64,000 nucleotides of DNA from Marinomonas sp. KMM3893 (GCF_004352855.1 NZ_SJSC01000002.1:310001-374000); one strand, 5' to 3'; numbered from the stretch's first letter, positions 26,809-36,587 are shown. Numbers and translations: made by a program. The notes: generated by a model not told the origin, from the letters alone.

Positions 26809-28056
26809 ATGGAAACGAACGATTACCCATTAACTGAAGTACCAAAAAATGACCGCAAAGGGTTGTTTTCTACCAGTATCGTGTTGCTTGGCTTTACTTT
26901 TTTTACCGCCACCATGTTTGCTGGGGGGAAAATAGGCAGTGCATTTAGTCTAGGTGAAATGCTGTTAGCGGTTACCATAGGTAACCTATTATTGGGCTTT
27001 TATGCCGCCGCCTTGGCTTATATTGCCTACAAAAGTGGCCTTAACGCGGTATTGATGGGGCGTTTTTGTTTTGGTGAGAAAGGCAGCAAACTGTCTGACT
27101 TTATTTTAGGCTTTACGCAAATCGGTTGGTATGCCTGGGGCACAGCGACGATTGCGATTGTGCTAGTGAAGACACTGGATCTGAGCCCCAGTCTCGAAAC
27201 GCCCTTGATGATCTTCTTTGGTTTTGCTTTTTGCATTACCGCGATGATTGGCTATAAGGGGATGGATTACCTCTCCCGTCTTGCTGTACCTGCCATGTTG
27301 CTGTTTATCTTGATCAGTTTCTATAAAGGGATGGCGGATCTCAGCGGCTTAGGGGATGTGTTCGGACAAGCGCCCACGACCAATATGAGCATGGCAACGG
27401 CCATTACCATTATTATTGGCACTTTTGTGAGTGGTGGAACACAGGCGACCAATTGGAGTCGCTTCGCTAAGTCTGGCAAGGTGGCCATTTGGGCGACATT
27501 GCTGGCCTTTGTATTAGGCAATGGCTTAATGGTCGTGACAGGAGCGCTGGGTAGCCTAATATACCAACAAGCTGACATTGTTGATGTGATGATCGCTCAA
27601 GGTTCCATCTCATTGGCGATTCTTATGCTATTTCTAAATCTGTGGACCACTCAAGACAACACCATTTATAACTTCGCCGTCGCGGGCTGTAACCTTGTTC
27701 GTACGGACAAACGACGCCTTGTGACTGTGCTGGGAGCGGCCATTGGCACTGTGTTGGCATTAGGTGGCATGTACAATTACTTGATTCCCTACTTGATCTT
27801 GTTAGGCACTTTTATTCCACCATTGGGTGGCGTCATCATGGCCGATTTTTGGGTCAAATATCGCGGTAAATACCCCGCATTAGACAGTGCCGCATTGCCC
27901 AATTTTAATTACGCCGGCTTGATTGCCTATGGGATCGCTTGCGCCTGTGCTTATTTCACGCCTGTGTTACCGCCCGTGATTGGTGTGCTTGTTGCGGCGC
28001 TTGTTTATGGGGCTCTATTAAGCAGTCAAATGAAAGTAAAAACCGCCACTATTTAA
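26809..28056 (+). CDS. codB: Cytosine permease
   Basis: A permease of about 415 residues with 12 helices, from the NCS1 family. It resembles E. coli CodB throughout: EVPKNDRKGLFSTSIVLLGFTFFTATMFAGGKIG at the N-terminus, FTQIGWYAWGTATIA, TFVSGGTQATNWSRFAKSGKVAI, and LWTTQDNTIYNFAVAGCNL. It imports cytosine with sodium or protons. The start at 26809 has AAGGG at good spacing and matches CodB's N-terminus; the 46-residue longer frame is not conserved sequence. No cytosine deaminase gene (codA) is adjacent. Confidence 0.92.
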   Translation: METNDYPLTEVPKNDRKGLFSTSIVLLGFTFFTATMFAGGKIGSAFSLGEMLLAVTIGNLLLGFYAAALAYIAYKSGLNAVLMGRFCFGEKGSKLSDFILGFTQIGWYAWGTATIAIVLVKTLDLSPSLETPLMIFFGFAFCITAMIGYKGMDYLSRLAVPAMLLFILISFYKGMADLSGLGDVFGQAPTTNMSMATAITIIIGTFVSGGTQATNWSRFAKSGKVAIWATLLAFVLGNGLMVVTGALGSLIYQQADIVDVMIAQGSISLAILMLFLNLWTTQDNTIYNFAVAGCNLVRTDKRRLVTVLGAAIGTVLALGGMYNYLIPYLILLGTFIPPLGGVIMADFWVKYRGKYPALDSAALPNFNYAGLIAYGIACACAYFTPVLPPVIGVLVAALVYGALLSSQMKVKTATI

Positions 28057-28122
28057 ACGGGGTGACGATGCCAAGATGTGGTCGATAGGCCGCACTACGA
28101 TTGTCTGATGCCATGGCTTAAA

Positions 28123-28153
28123 CAGCGGCTTAGTTAAGAAGGCTAAGCCGCTG
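28123..28153. terminator. Hairpin terminator between converging genes
   Basis: CAGCGGCTTAG ... CTAAGCCGCTG, perfect 11-nt arms with a 9-nt loop. A short T-rich stretch follows on the plus strand. It lies between codB and the converging small membrane-protein gene. Confidence 0.7.
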
Positions 28154-28158
28154 CGTTA

Positions 28159-28599
28159 TTATTCTGTTTCTTTAGGAGCATGTTTGAGAAACACACCTAA
28201 GGAAATCAGTAAGAAGCCGGCACAGCTGACAATGGCCACGGGATAATAAAGATTTCCTGCCATGTCCATTTGGCTGTATTTAATGACCATGATGAGCCCT
28301 TCTAGTGCCAAGGCAACACAAACTGTACTGATAAAGCGCGGTAAGGTGCGTCGCATCATGACGATCACATCGTGTTCATCGTCATTGCCATATTCTTTGT
28401 TAATCACCATGGCCAGTTCAAACACCGCAATGGCAATAATATTTGAGTTAATGATCTTGATTAGCGTCTGAGTAATGTCTTCGCCATTTAAGTAATTGCC
28501 GGTGGCTGAAACAAAGCTAGTAATGACCACTAACGCTGCCAGCGTGAAGAAAATATAGGAGAAGGTTTTCGCAAAAAGTTTTTGAACACTGACGTTCAT
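28159..28599 (-). CDS. Conserved four-helix inner-membrane protein, unknown function
   Basis: A 146-residue protein with four hydrophobic segments at about 13-33, 50-68, 88-108 and 118-140. A charged loop (NKEYGNDDEHDVIVMMRRTLPRF) sits between helices 2 and 3 and a charged tail closes the protein. I do not recognise the family with certainty. No signal peptide or catalytic motif is seen. It stands alone upstream of a long gene-free stretch. Confidence 0.75.
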   Translation of the reverse strand: MNVSVQKLFAKTFSYIFFTLAALVVITSFVSATGNYLNGEDITQTLIKIINSNIIAIAVFELAMVINKEYGNDDEHDVIVMMRRTLPRFISTVCVALALEGLIMVIKYSQMDMAGNLYYPVAIVSCAGFLLISLGVFLKHAPKETE

Positions 28600-29482
28600 A
28601 AAGTAAATCCGGTTGTTATCGTTGTTCTTTACAATACGGACTTCTTTTAAAATAAACAGTTTCCAACTGGGTATACCGCAAAGGTTCCATAGTCGCCAGA
28701 ATGGCTGGGCATTCTTTACAAAAAACGCCGTCTGTTAATGGTCAGTCAAAGAAACCCCGACATAATACCAAGAGAATAGCGTCATTTTTTCTTCATTATA
28801 GAAGGACGCTTCTTTTACAGTGACAGCTGGCCTTAGGAGTGGAAAAAGCCTTAGTAAATTATTTTATCCCCAATTGGATCTGTGTTTCACAAGAGCAGAA
28901 GATTACCCATACGCATCAGATGTTTGGCTTGCTTACCGCGCTTAAATAGACCAATGCACGGTTTTATCGTTGATTATTGAAAGAGGGCTTGAGCTTTATT
29001 GGAGTAGGTTGGGTGTTAACGGTTCTAATGTTTGGAGGAGTAAAATCAATAATTTATTAACCCACTGATTTAAAAGAGAAAAATTAATTTGTAGATGTTT
29101 TTTTTGGCGATAAGGATTGACTTTTTTAAGACGAAAGCTTTTTTGAGGAAAGTTTTTCATCGGTTTTTATGCCACAGATCTTGACACGAATCGGAATTTT
29201 TAACTATTCCTGACCAAATAGAAAAAATCGTTTAAAAATCAATCCGAGAGCCCTGTGTCAATACCAGAAAGCGGCAATCTTCAAGTTTTTTTAAAAACCT
29301 TTCACAAAGTTATCCACAAGAGCGTCGTGTTCAAATAATGAGCAAAAACCGGTGAGATAGACGCAGATTGGCCATTTTTAGAATCTGTATGCTGTGTTTT
29401 TTGGCATTGTGTGCCTCGAAATCTGCTGACGAGGCGTTATGATCAAAGGCAGTGAAATACTAACCAATAGGGAGACGTCATA
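28600..29482. other. 883-nt gene-free region, AT-rich in its second half
   Basis: No acceptable ORF on either strand. From about 29000 to 29340 the sequence is rich in A and T runs. It ends with a perfect DnaA-box sequence (29310-29318), then the probable promoter region of the dehydrogenase gene. No tRNA or obvious structured RNA was recognised by eye; a small RNA cannot be excluded. Confidence 0.6.
29310..29318 (+). promoter_or_regulatory. Single consensus DnaA box
   Basis: TTATCCACA, an exact match to the DnaA-box consensus, inside the AT-rich intergenic stretch. Only one copy was seen, so it is not by itself an origin. Chance occurrence is possible. Confidence 0.4.
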
Positions 29483-30352
29483 ATGAAGGTTACTTTTATC
29501 GGCTTGGGCACAATGGGCTATCCAATGGCGGGTCATGTGAGCAAGGCAGGTCATGATGTTACCGTTTATAATCGCACTACGGCCAAGGCTCAGGCTTGGA
29601 GTGAAGAGTATTCTGGCGCGTTTGCACTAACGCCAGCGCTGGCCGCCAAAGACGCGGAGATAGTACTAACGTGTGTCGGTAACGACGCGGATCTGCGTGC
29701 CGTCTACTTAGGCGAGGAAGGCGCTTTTCATATGGCGAAAGCGGGCACTCTCTTTATTGATCACACAACAGCCTCAGCGGAAGTCGCTAAAGAGCTAAGT
29801 GCCGTAGCAAAGGATAAGGGCTTCTTGTTTATGGATGGCCCTGTGTCTGGCGGCCAAGCCGGTGCGGTTAATGGTGTTTTGACTGTGATGATGGGCGGAG
29901 AACCTGCGCAATTAGCGATGGCTCAACCCGTGTTAGATTGTTATGCGAAATCCACCACGTTATTAGGCCCTGTTGGTCATGGTCAATTAGCAAAAATGGT
30001 CAATCAAATCCTGATAGGTGGAGTATTGTCTGGTTTGTCTGAAGGGGTGCGCTTTGCACAAAAAGCGGGACTAGATATGGCCACTTTAGTCGACACTTTA
30101 AAACACGGAGCCGCAGGCTCATGGCAATTAGAAAACCGTGGCGAGACCATGGCGAAAGACGAATTTGATTTTGGTTTCGCCATCGAATGGATGCATAAAG
30201 ACTTAACTCTTTGCCTGGCTCAAGCAGATAAAATGGGGCTGTCTATTCCTTTAACGAAAGCCGTAGATGAAGATTATCAAGCCCTAATGGCAGAAGGTCG
30301 TAGCCGCCAAGATACTTCAGTGCTTATTAAAGCATTAGACAATAAAGCATGA
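29483..30352 (+). CDS. 3-hydroxyisobutyrate dehydrogenase-family NAD(P)-dependent oxidoreductase
   Basis: A 289-residue beta-hydroxyacid dehydrogenase. The N-terminal Rossmann motif is FIGLGTMGYPMAGHV, then the substrate motif DGPVSGGQAGAVNG, the catalytic-lysine segment GPVGHGQLAKMVNQ and the helical C-domain MHKDLTLCLAQADKMGLSIPL. Relatives reduce tartronate semialdehyde or succinic semialdehyde, or oxidise 3-hydroxyisobutyrate; no neighbour decides between them. AGGGAGA precedes the ATG. It is monocistronic with its own terminator. Confidence 0.92.
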   Translation: MKVTFIGLGTMGYPMAGHVSKAGHDVTVYNRTTAKAQAWSEEYSGAFALTPALAAKDAEIVLTCVGNDADLRAVYLGEEGAFHMAKAGTLFIDHTTASAEVAKELSAVAKDKGFLFMDGPVSGGQAGAVNGVLTVMMGGEPAQLAMAQPVLDCYAKSTTLLGPVGHGQLAKMVNQILIGGVLSGLSEGVRFAQKAGLDMATLVDTLKHGAAGSWQLENRGETMAKDEFDFGFAIEWMHKDLTLCLAQADKMGLSIPLTKAVDEDYQALMAEGRSRQDTSVLIKALDNKA

Positions 30353-30398
30353 GACAAACAGGCCTAATTTTGTACGGCTTGTGATTAACAACGATAGT

Positions 30399-30435
30399 AA
30401 TAAGGCCAGTATCATTGAATGATGCTGGCCTTATT
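30399..30435 (+). terminator. Intrinsic terminator of the dehydrogenase gene
   Basis: AATAAGGCCAGTATCAT-TGA-ATGATGCTGGCCTTATT, 17-nt arms with one G-T pair, followed by a T-rich tail. Confidence 0.85.
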
Positions 30436-30805
30436 TGTTTTTGTATCCGGCGTTTTGTGCGTCACATTTTCATGGAAACCGTGGCGATCTATAAGGGATT
30501 TATCTGTTCGCTATTACTCTTTTGTCACGCTTTCTAACTTAATATTCATTGAGTTAGGTTTTTATTTTTGAAAAAAACACGTCATTTCTCTTTTTCCTAA
30601 ATAGCCTTATAACGCTGCAACCCCTTTGTTTTCGGGTGCTATATGTGTGCATAAAAATTACTTATTCATTACACGCATGAGGCATATCGTTATTTCGATT
30701 GGTCATTTGGGAAAGCTTAAGTAGTCTTCAATGATGCGGTTTTGAGCGGGGTTACATTGTAGCGCGCGATAAACAGCTAAAGGGGGCTCAAGGATGAGGC
30801 AGGAC

Positions 30806-30835
30806 ACCTCGTTTAGATGGATATCTAAGCGAGGT
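30806..30835 (+). repeat. Hairpin in the dpp upstream region
   Basis: ACCTCGTTTAGAT-GGAT-ATCTAAGCGAGGT, 13-nt arms with one G-T pair, then CGTTTCTCT. It could be a leader hairpin, an attenuator-like terminator or an independent small-RNA terminator. It lies 118 nt before dppA. Confidence 0.65.
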
Positions 30836-30911
30836 CGTTTCTCTATCTATGCCACTACAACCTTGCCTCTCAGATATCACAAAGTAACGATTACCTTGAT
30901 TCAACTTCCCA

Positions 30912-30924
30912 CGTGTTTAACACG
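30912..30924. promoter_or_regulatory. Possible operator upstream of dppA
   Basis: Perfect palindrome CGTGTT-T-AACACG, ending 28 nt before the dppA start codon. Its symmetry and position suit a repressor or activator site; the regulator is unknown. Confidence 0.4.
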
Positions 30925-30952
30925 ATCATAATTACGCTAATGGAGAATGAAA

Positions 30953-32551
30953 ATGAAAAAAGGGTTAGCAGCATTACCGTTTGCCGTCATGGCCGCGGCC
31001 GCTATTTCCACGTCAGCTCATGCAGCATCAACATTGGTATACTGTTCAGAAGGTAGCCCAGAAGGCTTTAACCCTTCTTTGTACTATTCTGGTACCACTT
31101 TCGATGCGTCTTCTAAACCAATTTTTAACCGCTTAATGGAGTTTAAACTGGGCACGACTCAAGTAGAGCCGAGCTTAGCCAAAAGCGTTGATGTCTCTGA
31201 CGATGGCTTAGAATATACCTTCCATTTACGTAAGGGTGTGAAGTTCCAAAGCTCAAAAGATTTCAAACCAACACGCGACTTTGATGCAGACGATGTGATC
31301 TTCTCATTCAACCGTCAGCGTCTTGATAGTAACCCGTACCATAAAGTGGGCGGCGGTTCTTACGGTTACTTTGATGACATGGGCATGAATACCCTGATCA
31401 AAGACATAGTAAAAGTCGATGACTACACAGTTAAATTTGTATTGAACCACCCAGAAGCGCCGTTTATTGCCAACTTGGCGATGGACTTTGCGTCTATCTT
31501 TTCAAAAGAACAAGCGGATCAATACTTAAAAGCGGGCACGCCTGAAAAACTGGATCAAACCCCAGTTGGTACCGGACCATTCCAAAAAGTGCAGTACCAA
31601 AAAGACTCTTTGATTCGCTACGTTGCGTTTAAAGATTACTGGAAAGGCAAAGCAAAAATTGATCGCTTGGTATTCTCTATCACACCAGATGCTTCTGTTC
31701 GTTACGCTAAACTAAAAGCCGGCGAATGTGATGTGATGCCATACCCAAATCCTGCTGATATCAAGCAGATGGAAGCGGATCCAAATATTAACTTGATGAG
31801 CCAAGAAGGTTTGAACGTTGGTTATCTAGCATTCAACGTGACGAAAAAACCGTTTGGCGATGTGAAAGTGCGTCAGGCATTGAACTATGCGACGGATAAA
31901 CAAGCGATCATTGATTCGGTTTTCCAAGGGGCTGGTAAAGTCGCTAAGAACCCAATTCCACCGACTATGTGGTCTTACAACACGTCTATCAAAGATTACC
32001 CATATGACCCAGCTAAAGCGAAAAAACTGTTAGCAGAAGCAGGCTATGCTGATGGTTTCGAAACCACTATTTGGGCAATGCCAGTTCAGCGCCCTTACAA
32101 CCCGAATGCACGCCGTATGGCGGAAATTATGCAAGAGGATTGGGCCAAAGTGGGTGTTAAAGCGAACATAGTGACGTACGAATGGGGTGAATACCTTAAG
32201 CGTGCAAAAGCGGGTGAGCCAGACACGATTCTAATTGGTTGGACGGGTGACAATGGTGACCCAGATAACTTCCTGTACGTACTAACAAGCTGTGATTCTG
32301 TGGGTGGTTCAAACTACTCAGAATGGTGTAACAAAGCCTATGATGACCTGCTGGTTAAAGCGAAACGTACTTCTGATATGGACAAACGTAACGACTACTA
32401 CAAACAAGCACAGGTTATTTTCCATGATCAAGCACCTTGGATTCCTGTTGCCAACTCTGTGGTATACGAACCAATCCGCAAAGAAGTGAAAGGCTACAAA
32501 ATTGATCCACTTGGTGGTCACTACTTCTACAGCGTAAGCAAAGAGAAGTAA
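30953..32551 (+). CDS. dppA: Dipeptide ABC transporter periplasmic binding protein
   Basis: About 532 residues. The signal peptide ends SAHA-ASTLV. The mature protein follows E. coli DppA nearly throughout: LVYCSEGSPEGFNPSLYYSG, MDFASIFSKEQADQ, FSITPDASVRYAKL, WAMPVQRPYNPNARRMAE and GWTGDNGDPDNF. It delivers dipeptides (and in E. coli haem and aminolevulinate) to the DppBC permease. I choose the second ATG, which has GGAG seven bases upstream; the ATG two codons earlier is too close to it. It is first gene of the operon dppABCDF, separated from dppB by a hairpin. Confidence 0.95.
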   Translation: MKKGLAALPFAVMAAAAISTSAHAASTLVYCSEGSPEGFNPSLYYSGTTFDASSKPIFNRLMEFKLGTTQVEPSLAKSVDVSDDGLEYTFHLRKGVKFQSSKDFKPTRDFDADDVIFSFNRQRLDSNPYHKVGGGSYGYFDDMGMNTLIKDIVKVDDYTVKFVLNHPEAPFIANLAMDFASIFSKEQADQYLKAGTPEKLDQTPVGTGPFQKVQYQKDSLIRYVAFKDYWKGKAKIDRLVFSITPDASVRYAKLKAGECDVMPYPNPADIKQMEADPNINLMSQEGLNVGYLAFNVTKKPFGDVKVRQALNYATDKQAIIDSVFQGAGKVAKNPIPPTMWSYNTSIKDYPYDPAKAKKLLAEAGYADGFETTIWAMPVQRPYNPNARRMAEIMQEDWAKVGVKANIVTYEWGEYLKRAKAGEPDTILIGWTGDNGDPDNFLYVLTSCDSVGGSNYSEWCNKAYDDLLVKAKRTSDMDKRNDYYKQAQVIFHDQAPWIPVANSVVYEPIRKEVKGYKIDPLGGHYFYSVSKEK

Positions 32552-32573
32552 GTCCAATTCGGACGCCGTAATA

Positions 32574-32607
32574 GGGTGTTTGTTTGCTGGGACGCAAGCA
32601 AACACCC
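32574..32607 (+). repeat. Hairpin between dppA and dppB
   Basis: GGGTGTTTGTTTGC-TGGGAC-GCAAGCAAACACCC, 14-nt arms with one G-T pair, no T-tract. Such intergenic stems after binding-protein genes usually protect the upstream mRNA or reduce downstream expression. Confidence 0.75.
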
Positions 32608-32661
32608 CGCTGACCGGGCTACAAACCCGATCTAGTCAAATCGCAAGAGAGCCAGTCCTTT

Positions 32662-33672
32662 ATGTTCCAATTTATTTTCCGACGTTTGAGTCTTGTCATT
32701 CCGACCTTTATCGGTATTACCTTACTGACCTTCACCTTGATCCACATGATTCCTGGTGACCCGATTGAAGTGATGGCAGGGGAGCGTGGTGTATCGCCAG
32801 AACGTCATGCTGAGTTGAGTGCCCAATTGGGGTTAGATAAACCCCTATATGAGCAATATTTCCACTATGTTGCAGGCATAGTACAAGGTGACTTAGGCGA
32901 GTCTTTAGTTACCCACGAACCTGTCATGAATGAGTTTATGACGCTGTTTCCAGCCACCGTAGAGCTTGCTGTTTGCGCGGCTATTTTTGCTATTTTAATT
33001 GGCTTACCCGCCGGTATTTTTGCTGCGGTGAAGCGCGGTACCATTTTCGACCATTCGGTGATGACCTTTTCATTAACGGGTTATTCGATGCCTATTTTTT
33101 GGTGGGCATTGCTGCTGATGTTGGTGTTTTCCGTGACCCTAGGCTGGACCCCAGTATCCGGGCGGATTGATGTTGTCTATTGGATCGACAATACCACGGG
33201 ATTTATGTTGATCGACTCTTGGTTATCAGGCGAAGAGGGCGCTTTCAAGTCTGCCGTGTCTCACCTTATTTTGCCCAGCATTGTCTTGGGCACCATTCCG
33301 ATGGCCGTTATCGCCCGTATGACGCGTTCTTCTATGCTTGAAGTCTTAAGTGAAGACTACATTCGCACCGCTCGTGCCAAAGGCATTGCTCCGTGGCGAG
33401 TGATTGTTATTCATGCGTTGCGCAACGCTCTGATTCCTGTGATTACCGTGATCGGTTTGCAGGTGGGAACTTTATTATCAGGGGCAATTTTGACCGAGAC
33501 TGTGTTTGCTTGGCCAGGCATTGGCAAATGGCTTATCGAGTCTATTAGCCGTCGAGATTACCCTGTTGTACAGGGCGGCATCTTGATTGTTGCGACCATT
33601 ATTATTGTCGTCAACCTATTGGTCGACATCGCCTACGGCGTTGTTAACCCACGCATTCGACACAACCGATAA
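32662..33672 (+). CDS. dppB: Dipeptide ABC transporter permease DppB
   Basis: A 336-residue inner-membrane permease with six helices and the long periplasmic loop typical of DppB. It begins MFQFIFRRLSLVIPTFIGITLLTFTLIHMIPGDP and carries the coupling motif EDYIRTARAKGIAPWRVIVIHALRNALIP (about 230-260) that contacts the ATPases. It lies 110 nt after dppA and 11 nt before dppC. Confidence 0.95.
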   Translation: MFQFIFRRLSLVIPTFIGITLLTFTLIHMIPGDPIEVMAGERGVSPERHAELSAQLGLDKPLYEQYFHYVAGIVQGDLGESLVTHEPVMNEFMTLFPATVELAVCAAIFAILIGLPAGIFAAVKRGTIFDHSVMTFSLTGYSMPIFWWALLLMLVFSVTLGWTPVSGRIDVVYWIDNTTGFMLIDSWLSGEEGAFKSAVSHLILPSIVLGTIPMAVIARMTRSSMLEVLSEDYIRTARAKGIAPWRVIVIHALRNALIPVITVIGLQVGTLLSGAILTETVFAWPGIGKWLIESISRRDYPVVQGGILIVATIIIVVNLLVDIAYGVVNPRIRHNR

Positions 33673-33683
33673 GGAGGCGCTTT

Positions 33684-34574
33684 ATGACGACGAATACCGT
33701 ATCTGCACCAGCGCCAAGAACACCGATACAAGAATTTTGGCATTACTTTAGCAGCAATAAAGGCGCGGTCGCAGGACTGGTTTTTATTGTATTGATTTGT
33801 TTTATGGCGGTTTTCGCCGATGTTGTGGCACCGCATTCGCCCTCTGCTCAAGTGCGAGACGCCTTATTGCTTCCGCCTGCATGGTTAGATGGTGGCAGTT
33901 GGTCCTACTTGTTAGGCACCGATGACGTGGGTCGAGACATTTTTTCACGCCTTATTTATGGGGCCAGATTGTCTTTGTCTGTTGGCGCTTTTGCGGTAAC
34001 GATTTCTTTGGTCATTGGCATATTGTTGGGCTTGGTAGCAGGCTACTTTAAAGGCGTTGTTGATATTTGCATCATGCGCCTTGTCGACATCATGTTGGCG
34101 ATGCCGAGTTTGCTATTGGCGATTGCCATTGTCGCAATATTAGGGCCAAGCATCTTTAATGCAGCCCTGGCGATATCCTTGGTGTCTTTGCCAAATTACG
34201 TGCGCTTAACGCGTGCTGCGACCATGGCGGAAATGTCACGGGACTATGTCACCTCGTCTCGTGTTTTGGGTGCCAGTCCATTGCGTTTGATGTTTGTGTG
34301 TATTTTACCGAACTGCTTAGCACCTCTGATCGTGCAAGCGACACTGGGCTTTTCTAGCGCCATCTTGGACATGGCGGCACTGGGCTTTCTCGGGCTAGGT
34401 GCTCAGCCACCGACGCCTGAATGGGGTTCTATGTTGGCCGACGCCTTACAGTTTGTACAACGCGCGTGGTGGGTTGTGACCTTCCCCGGATTGATGATCT
34501 TGATCACAGTGTTGGCATTTAACCTCATGGGCGATGGCTTACGCGATGCTCTTGATCCCAAGTTGAAACAGTAG
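33684..34574 (+). CDS. dppC: Dipeptide ABC transporter permease DppC
   Basis: A 296-residue six-helix permease. It shows the DppC N-terminal segment (FWHYFSSNKGAVAGLVFIVLICFMAVFADVVAPHSP), LGTDDVGRDIFSRLIYGARLSL, and the coupling loop SRDYVTSSRVLGASPLRLMFVCILPNCLAP. It pairs with DppB to form the membrane channel. AGGAGG precedes the start; 11 nt separate it from dppB and 9 nt from dppD. Confidence 0.95.
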   Translation: MTTNTVSAPAPRTPIQEFWHYFSSNKGAVAGLVFIVLICFMAVFADVVAPHSPSAQVRDALLLPPAWLDGGSWSYLLGTDDVGRDIFSRLIYGARLSLSVGAFAVTISLVIGILLGLVAGYFKGVVDICIMRLVDIMLAMPSLLLAIAIVAILGPSIFNAALAISLVSLPNYVRLTRAATMAEMSRDYVTSSRVLGASPLRLMFVCILPNCLAPLIVQATLGFSSAILDMAALGFLGLGAQPPTPEWGSMLADALQFVQRAWWVVTFPGLMILITVLAFNLMGDGLRDALDPKLKQ

Positions 34575-34583
34575 GAGGTTGTG

Positions 34584-35552
34584 ATGTCACTGCTACAGCT
34601 GGACAATTTAAGCGTTACCTTCGGTAATTTTCGTGCCGTGGATAACATCAGTTATAAGGTCGAGGAAGGGGAAGTCCTTGGCATCGTTGGAGAATCTGGC
34701 TCAGGTAAGAGCGTGAGTTCCTTGTCTATAATGGGCTTGATTGATTTTCCCGGTAAAGTGAGCGCCGATCAATTAACCTTTGATGGGCAAGACCTACAAG
34801 CCATGCCAGAAAAGCAACGTCGTAAACTGACGGGCTCGGATATTGCGATGATTTTCCAAGATCCTATGACCAGTTTGAACCCTTGTTTCTCAGTGGGTTA
34901 TCAGATCATGGAGGCGCTTAAAACCCACCAAGGTGGGCGCAAGAAAGTTTTAAAACAACGCGCGATTGAATTGTTAACCCAAGTGGGTATTCCCGCGCCT
35001 GAATCACGTTTGGATAATTATCCGCATCAGCTGTCTGGTGGTATGAGCCAGCGTGTGATGATTGCCATGGCGATTGCGTGTAATCCTAGGTTATTGATAG
35101 CCGATGAGCCTACCACGGCTCTGGATGTCACCATTCAAGCACAAATCATTGATCTGTTGATCGAATTACAGCGCAAGAAAAAAATGGGATTGGTGTTGAT
35201 TACCCATGATTTGGCGTTGGTGGCAGAAGTCGCCCATCGAGTGATCGTGATGTACGCCGGTCAAATTGTCGAATCTGGTCCCGCGGCGGAAGTGTTTCGT
35301 TCTCCAAAGCACCCTTACACGCAAGCCTTGTTGGCTTCGCTGCCAGAGTCGTCCTCCGGTAAAGCTCGTCTTGAGGCTTTACCCGGTGTTGTGCCTGGGC
35401 AATACGATCGTCCGCAAGGCTGTTTGTTAAGCCCACGTTGTCCTTATGCTCAGGAACAATGTCATAAGGTAGAACCTGAAAATCAAGGTCCATTAGACCG
35501 CCAAGTGAAATGCCATACTCCGTTAGACATTGAAGGGAGACCGGCCGCATGA
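34584..35552 (+). CDS. dppD: Dipeptide ABC transporter ATPase DppD
   Basis: About 322 residues. Walker A is [10 protein letters not shown]-loop [10 protein letters not shown], signature LSGGMSQRV, Walker [14 protein letters not shown]-loop [12 protein letters not shown]. The C-terminal oligopeptide-transporter domain has the cysteine cluster [14 protein letters not shown] seen in DppD/OppD, which bind an iron-sulfur cluster in some relatives. The ATG at 34584 lies five bases after AGGAGG; the preceding GTG codon is too close. The stop overlaps the dppF start as ATGA. Confidence 0.95.
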   Translation: MSLLQLDNLSVTFGNFRAVDNISYKVEEGEVLGIVGESGSGKSVSSLSIMGLIDFPGKVSADQLTFDGQDLQAMPEKQRRKLTGSDIAMIFQDPMTSLNPCFSVGYQIMEALKTHQGGRKKVLKQRAIELLTQVGIPAPESRLDNYPHQLSGGMSQRVMIAMAIACNPRLLIADEPTTALDVTIQAQIIDLLIELQRKKKMGLVLITHDLALVAEVAHRVIVMYAGQIVESGPAAEVFRSPKHPYTQALLASLPESSSGKARLEALPGVVPGQYDRPQGCLLSPRCPYAQEQCHKVEPENQGPLDRQVKCHTPLDIEGRPAA

Positions 35553-36565
35553 GTACATCACAGAACAATGCACTGATCCTGAATGCAGAAAACCTAAAGC
35601 AGCATTACCATGTTAAGCAGGGGATGTTTAAGCCGGATGCCGTCGTAAAAGCGGTGGATGGGGTTAGTTTTACTTTGGAAAAAGGCAAAACGTTGGCGGT
35701 GGTTGGCGAGTCTGGTTGTGGTAAATCGACCTTGGGTCGTATGTTGACCATGATCGAAACACCAACAGAAGGACAGCTGGCGCATCTTGGACAGGACTTA
35801 TTAACGCTTTCTAAAAACGAGCAAGCAAGCCTGCGTCAAAAGATCCAAATCATCTTCCAAAATCCTTATGGTTCGTTAAATCCACGTAAGAAAATTGGCT
35901 CGATTTTAGAAGAACCTTTGGTTATCAATACCAAGCTTTCTAAAGGGCAGCGCAAAGAAAAAGCCTTGGCCATGATGGCAAAAGTGGGACTGAAAGAAGA
36001 ACATTACGATCGCTATCCGCATATGTTTTCCGGTGGCCAGCGCCAGCGTATTGCCATTGCTCGTGGCCTGATGTTGGACCCTAATGTCATCGTCGCTGAC
36101 GAGCCAGTGTCTGCGCTAGATGTGTCAGTTCAAGCCCAAGTGCTTAATCTAATGATGGATTTACAGCAAGAGTTTGGCTTGAGTTATGTGTTTATCTCCC
36201 ACGATTTGTCGGTGGTGGAGCACATTGCTGATGACGTGATGGTGATGTATTTGGGGAAGGTGGTTGAGCAAGGCTCTCGAGAGCAATTGTTTGAAAATCC
36301 GCAGCACCCTTATACCTTGGCCTTACTGTCTAGTACGCCTCAACTGTCGCCGGATAAACGTCGTCAGCGTATTAAGTTAGAAGGGGAGTTGCCTTCGCCA
36401 TTAAACCCACCGTCTGGGTGCGCGTTTCATGGTCGTTGTTCTTATGCGAACGATCGTTGTCGCAGTGAAACGCCGTTATTGGGTAAAGCAGAAGAAGGGC
36501 ATTTTATTGCATGTCATGCGGTGGAAGAAAATCGTATGAAACCACTTGCCGTCGGTGTCGCGTAA
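35549..36565 (+). CDS. dppF: Dipeptide ABC transporter ATPase DppF
   Basis: A 338-residue ATPase that partners DppD. Walker A is [10 protein letters not shown]-loop [15 protein letters not shown], signature [15 protein letters not shown], Walker [14 protein letters not shown]-loop [12 protein letters not shown]. The C-terminal domain includes [14 protein letters not shown]. It starts inside the dppD stop (4-nt overlap), indicating translational coupling. It is the last gene of the operon. Confidence 0.95.
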   Translation: MSTSQNNALILNAENLKQHYHVKQGMFKPDAVVKAVDGVSFTLEKGKTLAVVGESGCGKSTLGRMLTMIETPTEGQLAHLGQDLLTLSKNEQASLRQKIQIIFQNPYGSLNPRKKIGSILEEPLVINTKLSKGQRKEKALAMMAKVGLKEEHYDRYPHMFSGGQRQRIAIARGLMLDPNVIVADEPVSALDVSVQAQVLNLMMDLQQEFGLSYVFISHDLSVVEHIADDVMVMYLGKVVEQGSREQLFENPQHPYTLALLSSTPQLSPDKRRQRIKLEGELPSPLNPPSGCAFHGRCSYANDRCRSETPLLGKAEEGHFIACHAVEENRMKPLAVGVA

Positions 36566-36587
36566 GCGAGAGAGTTACTTTGCTAAC

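Larger units (their letters stand above)
30353..30952. other. Terminator and leader region upstream of the dpp operon
   Basis: 600 nt without a gene. It holds a terminator, an A/T-rich middle, a strong hairpin at 30806-30835 and a palindrome at 30912-30924. A CATAAT hexamer resembling a -10 element sits at 30927, though no good -35 lies at standard spacing. Confidence 0.55.

Noticed and set aside
28600..29482. Possible replication origin
   Set aside because: Only one DnaA box was found, with no dnaA, dnaN, gidA or similar neighbour and no clear array of repeats.
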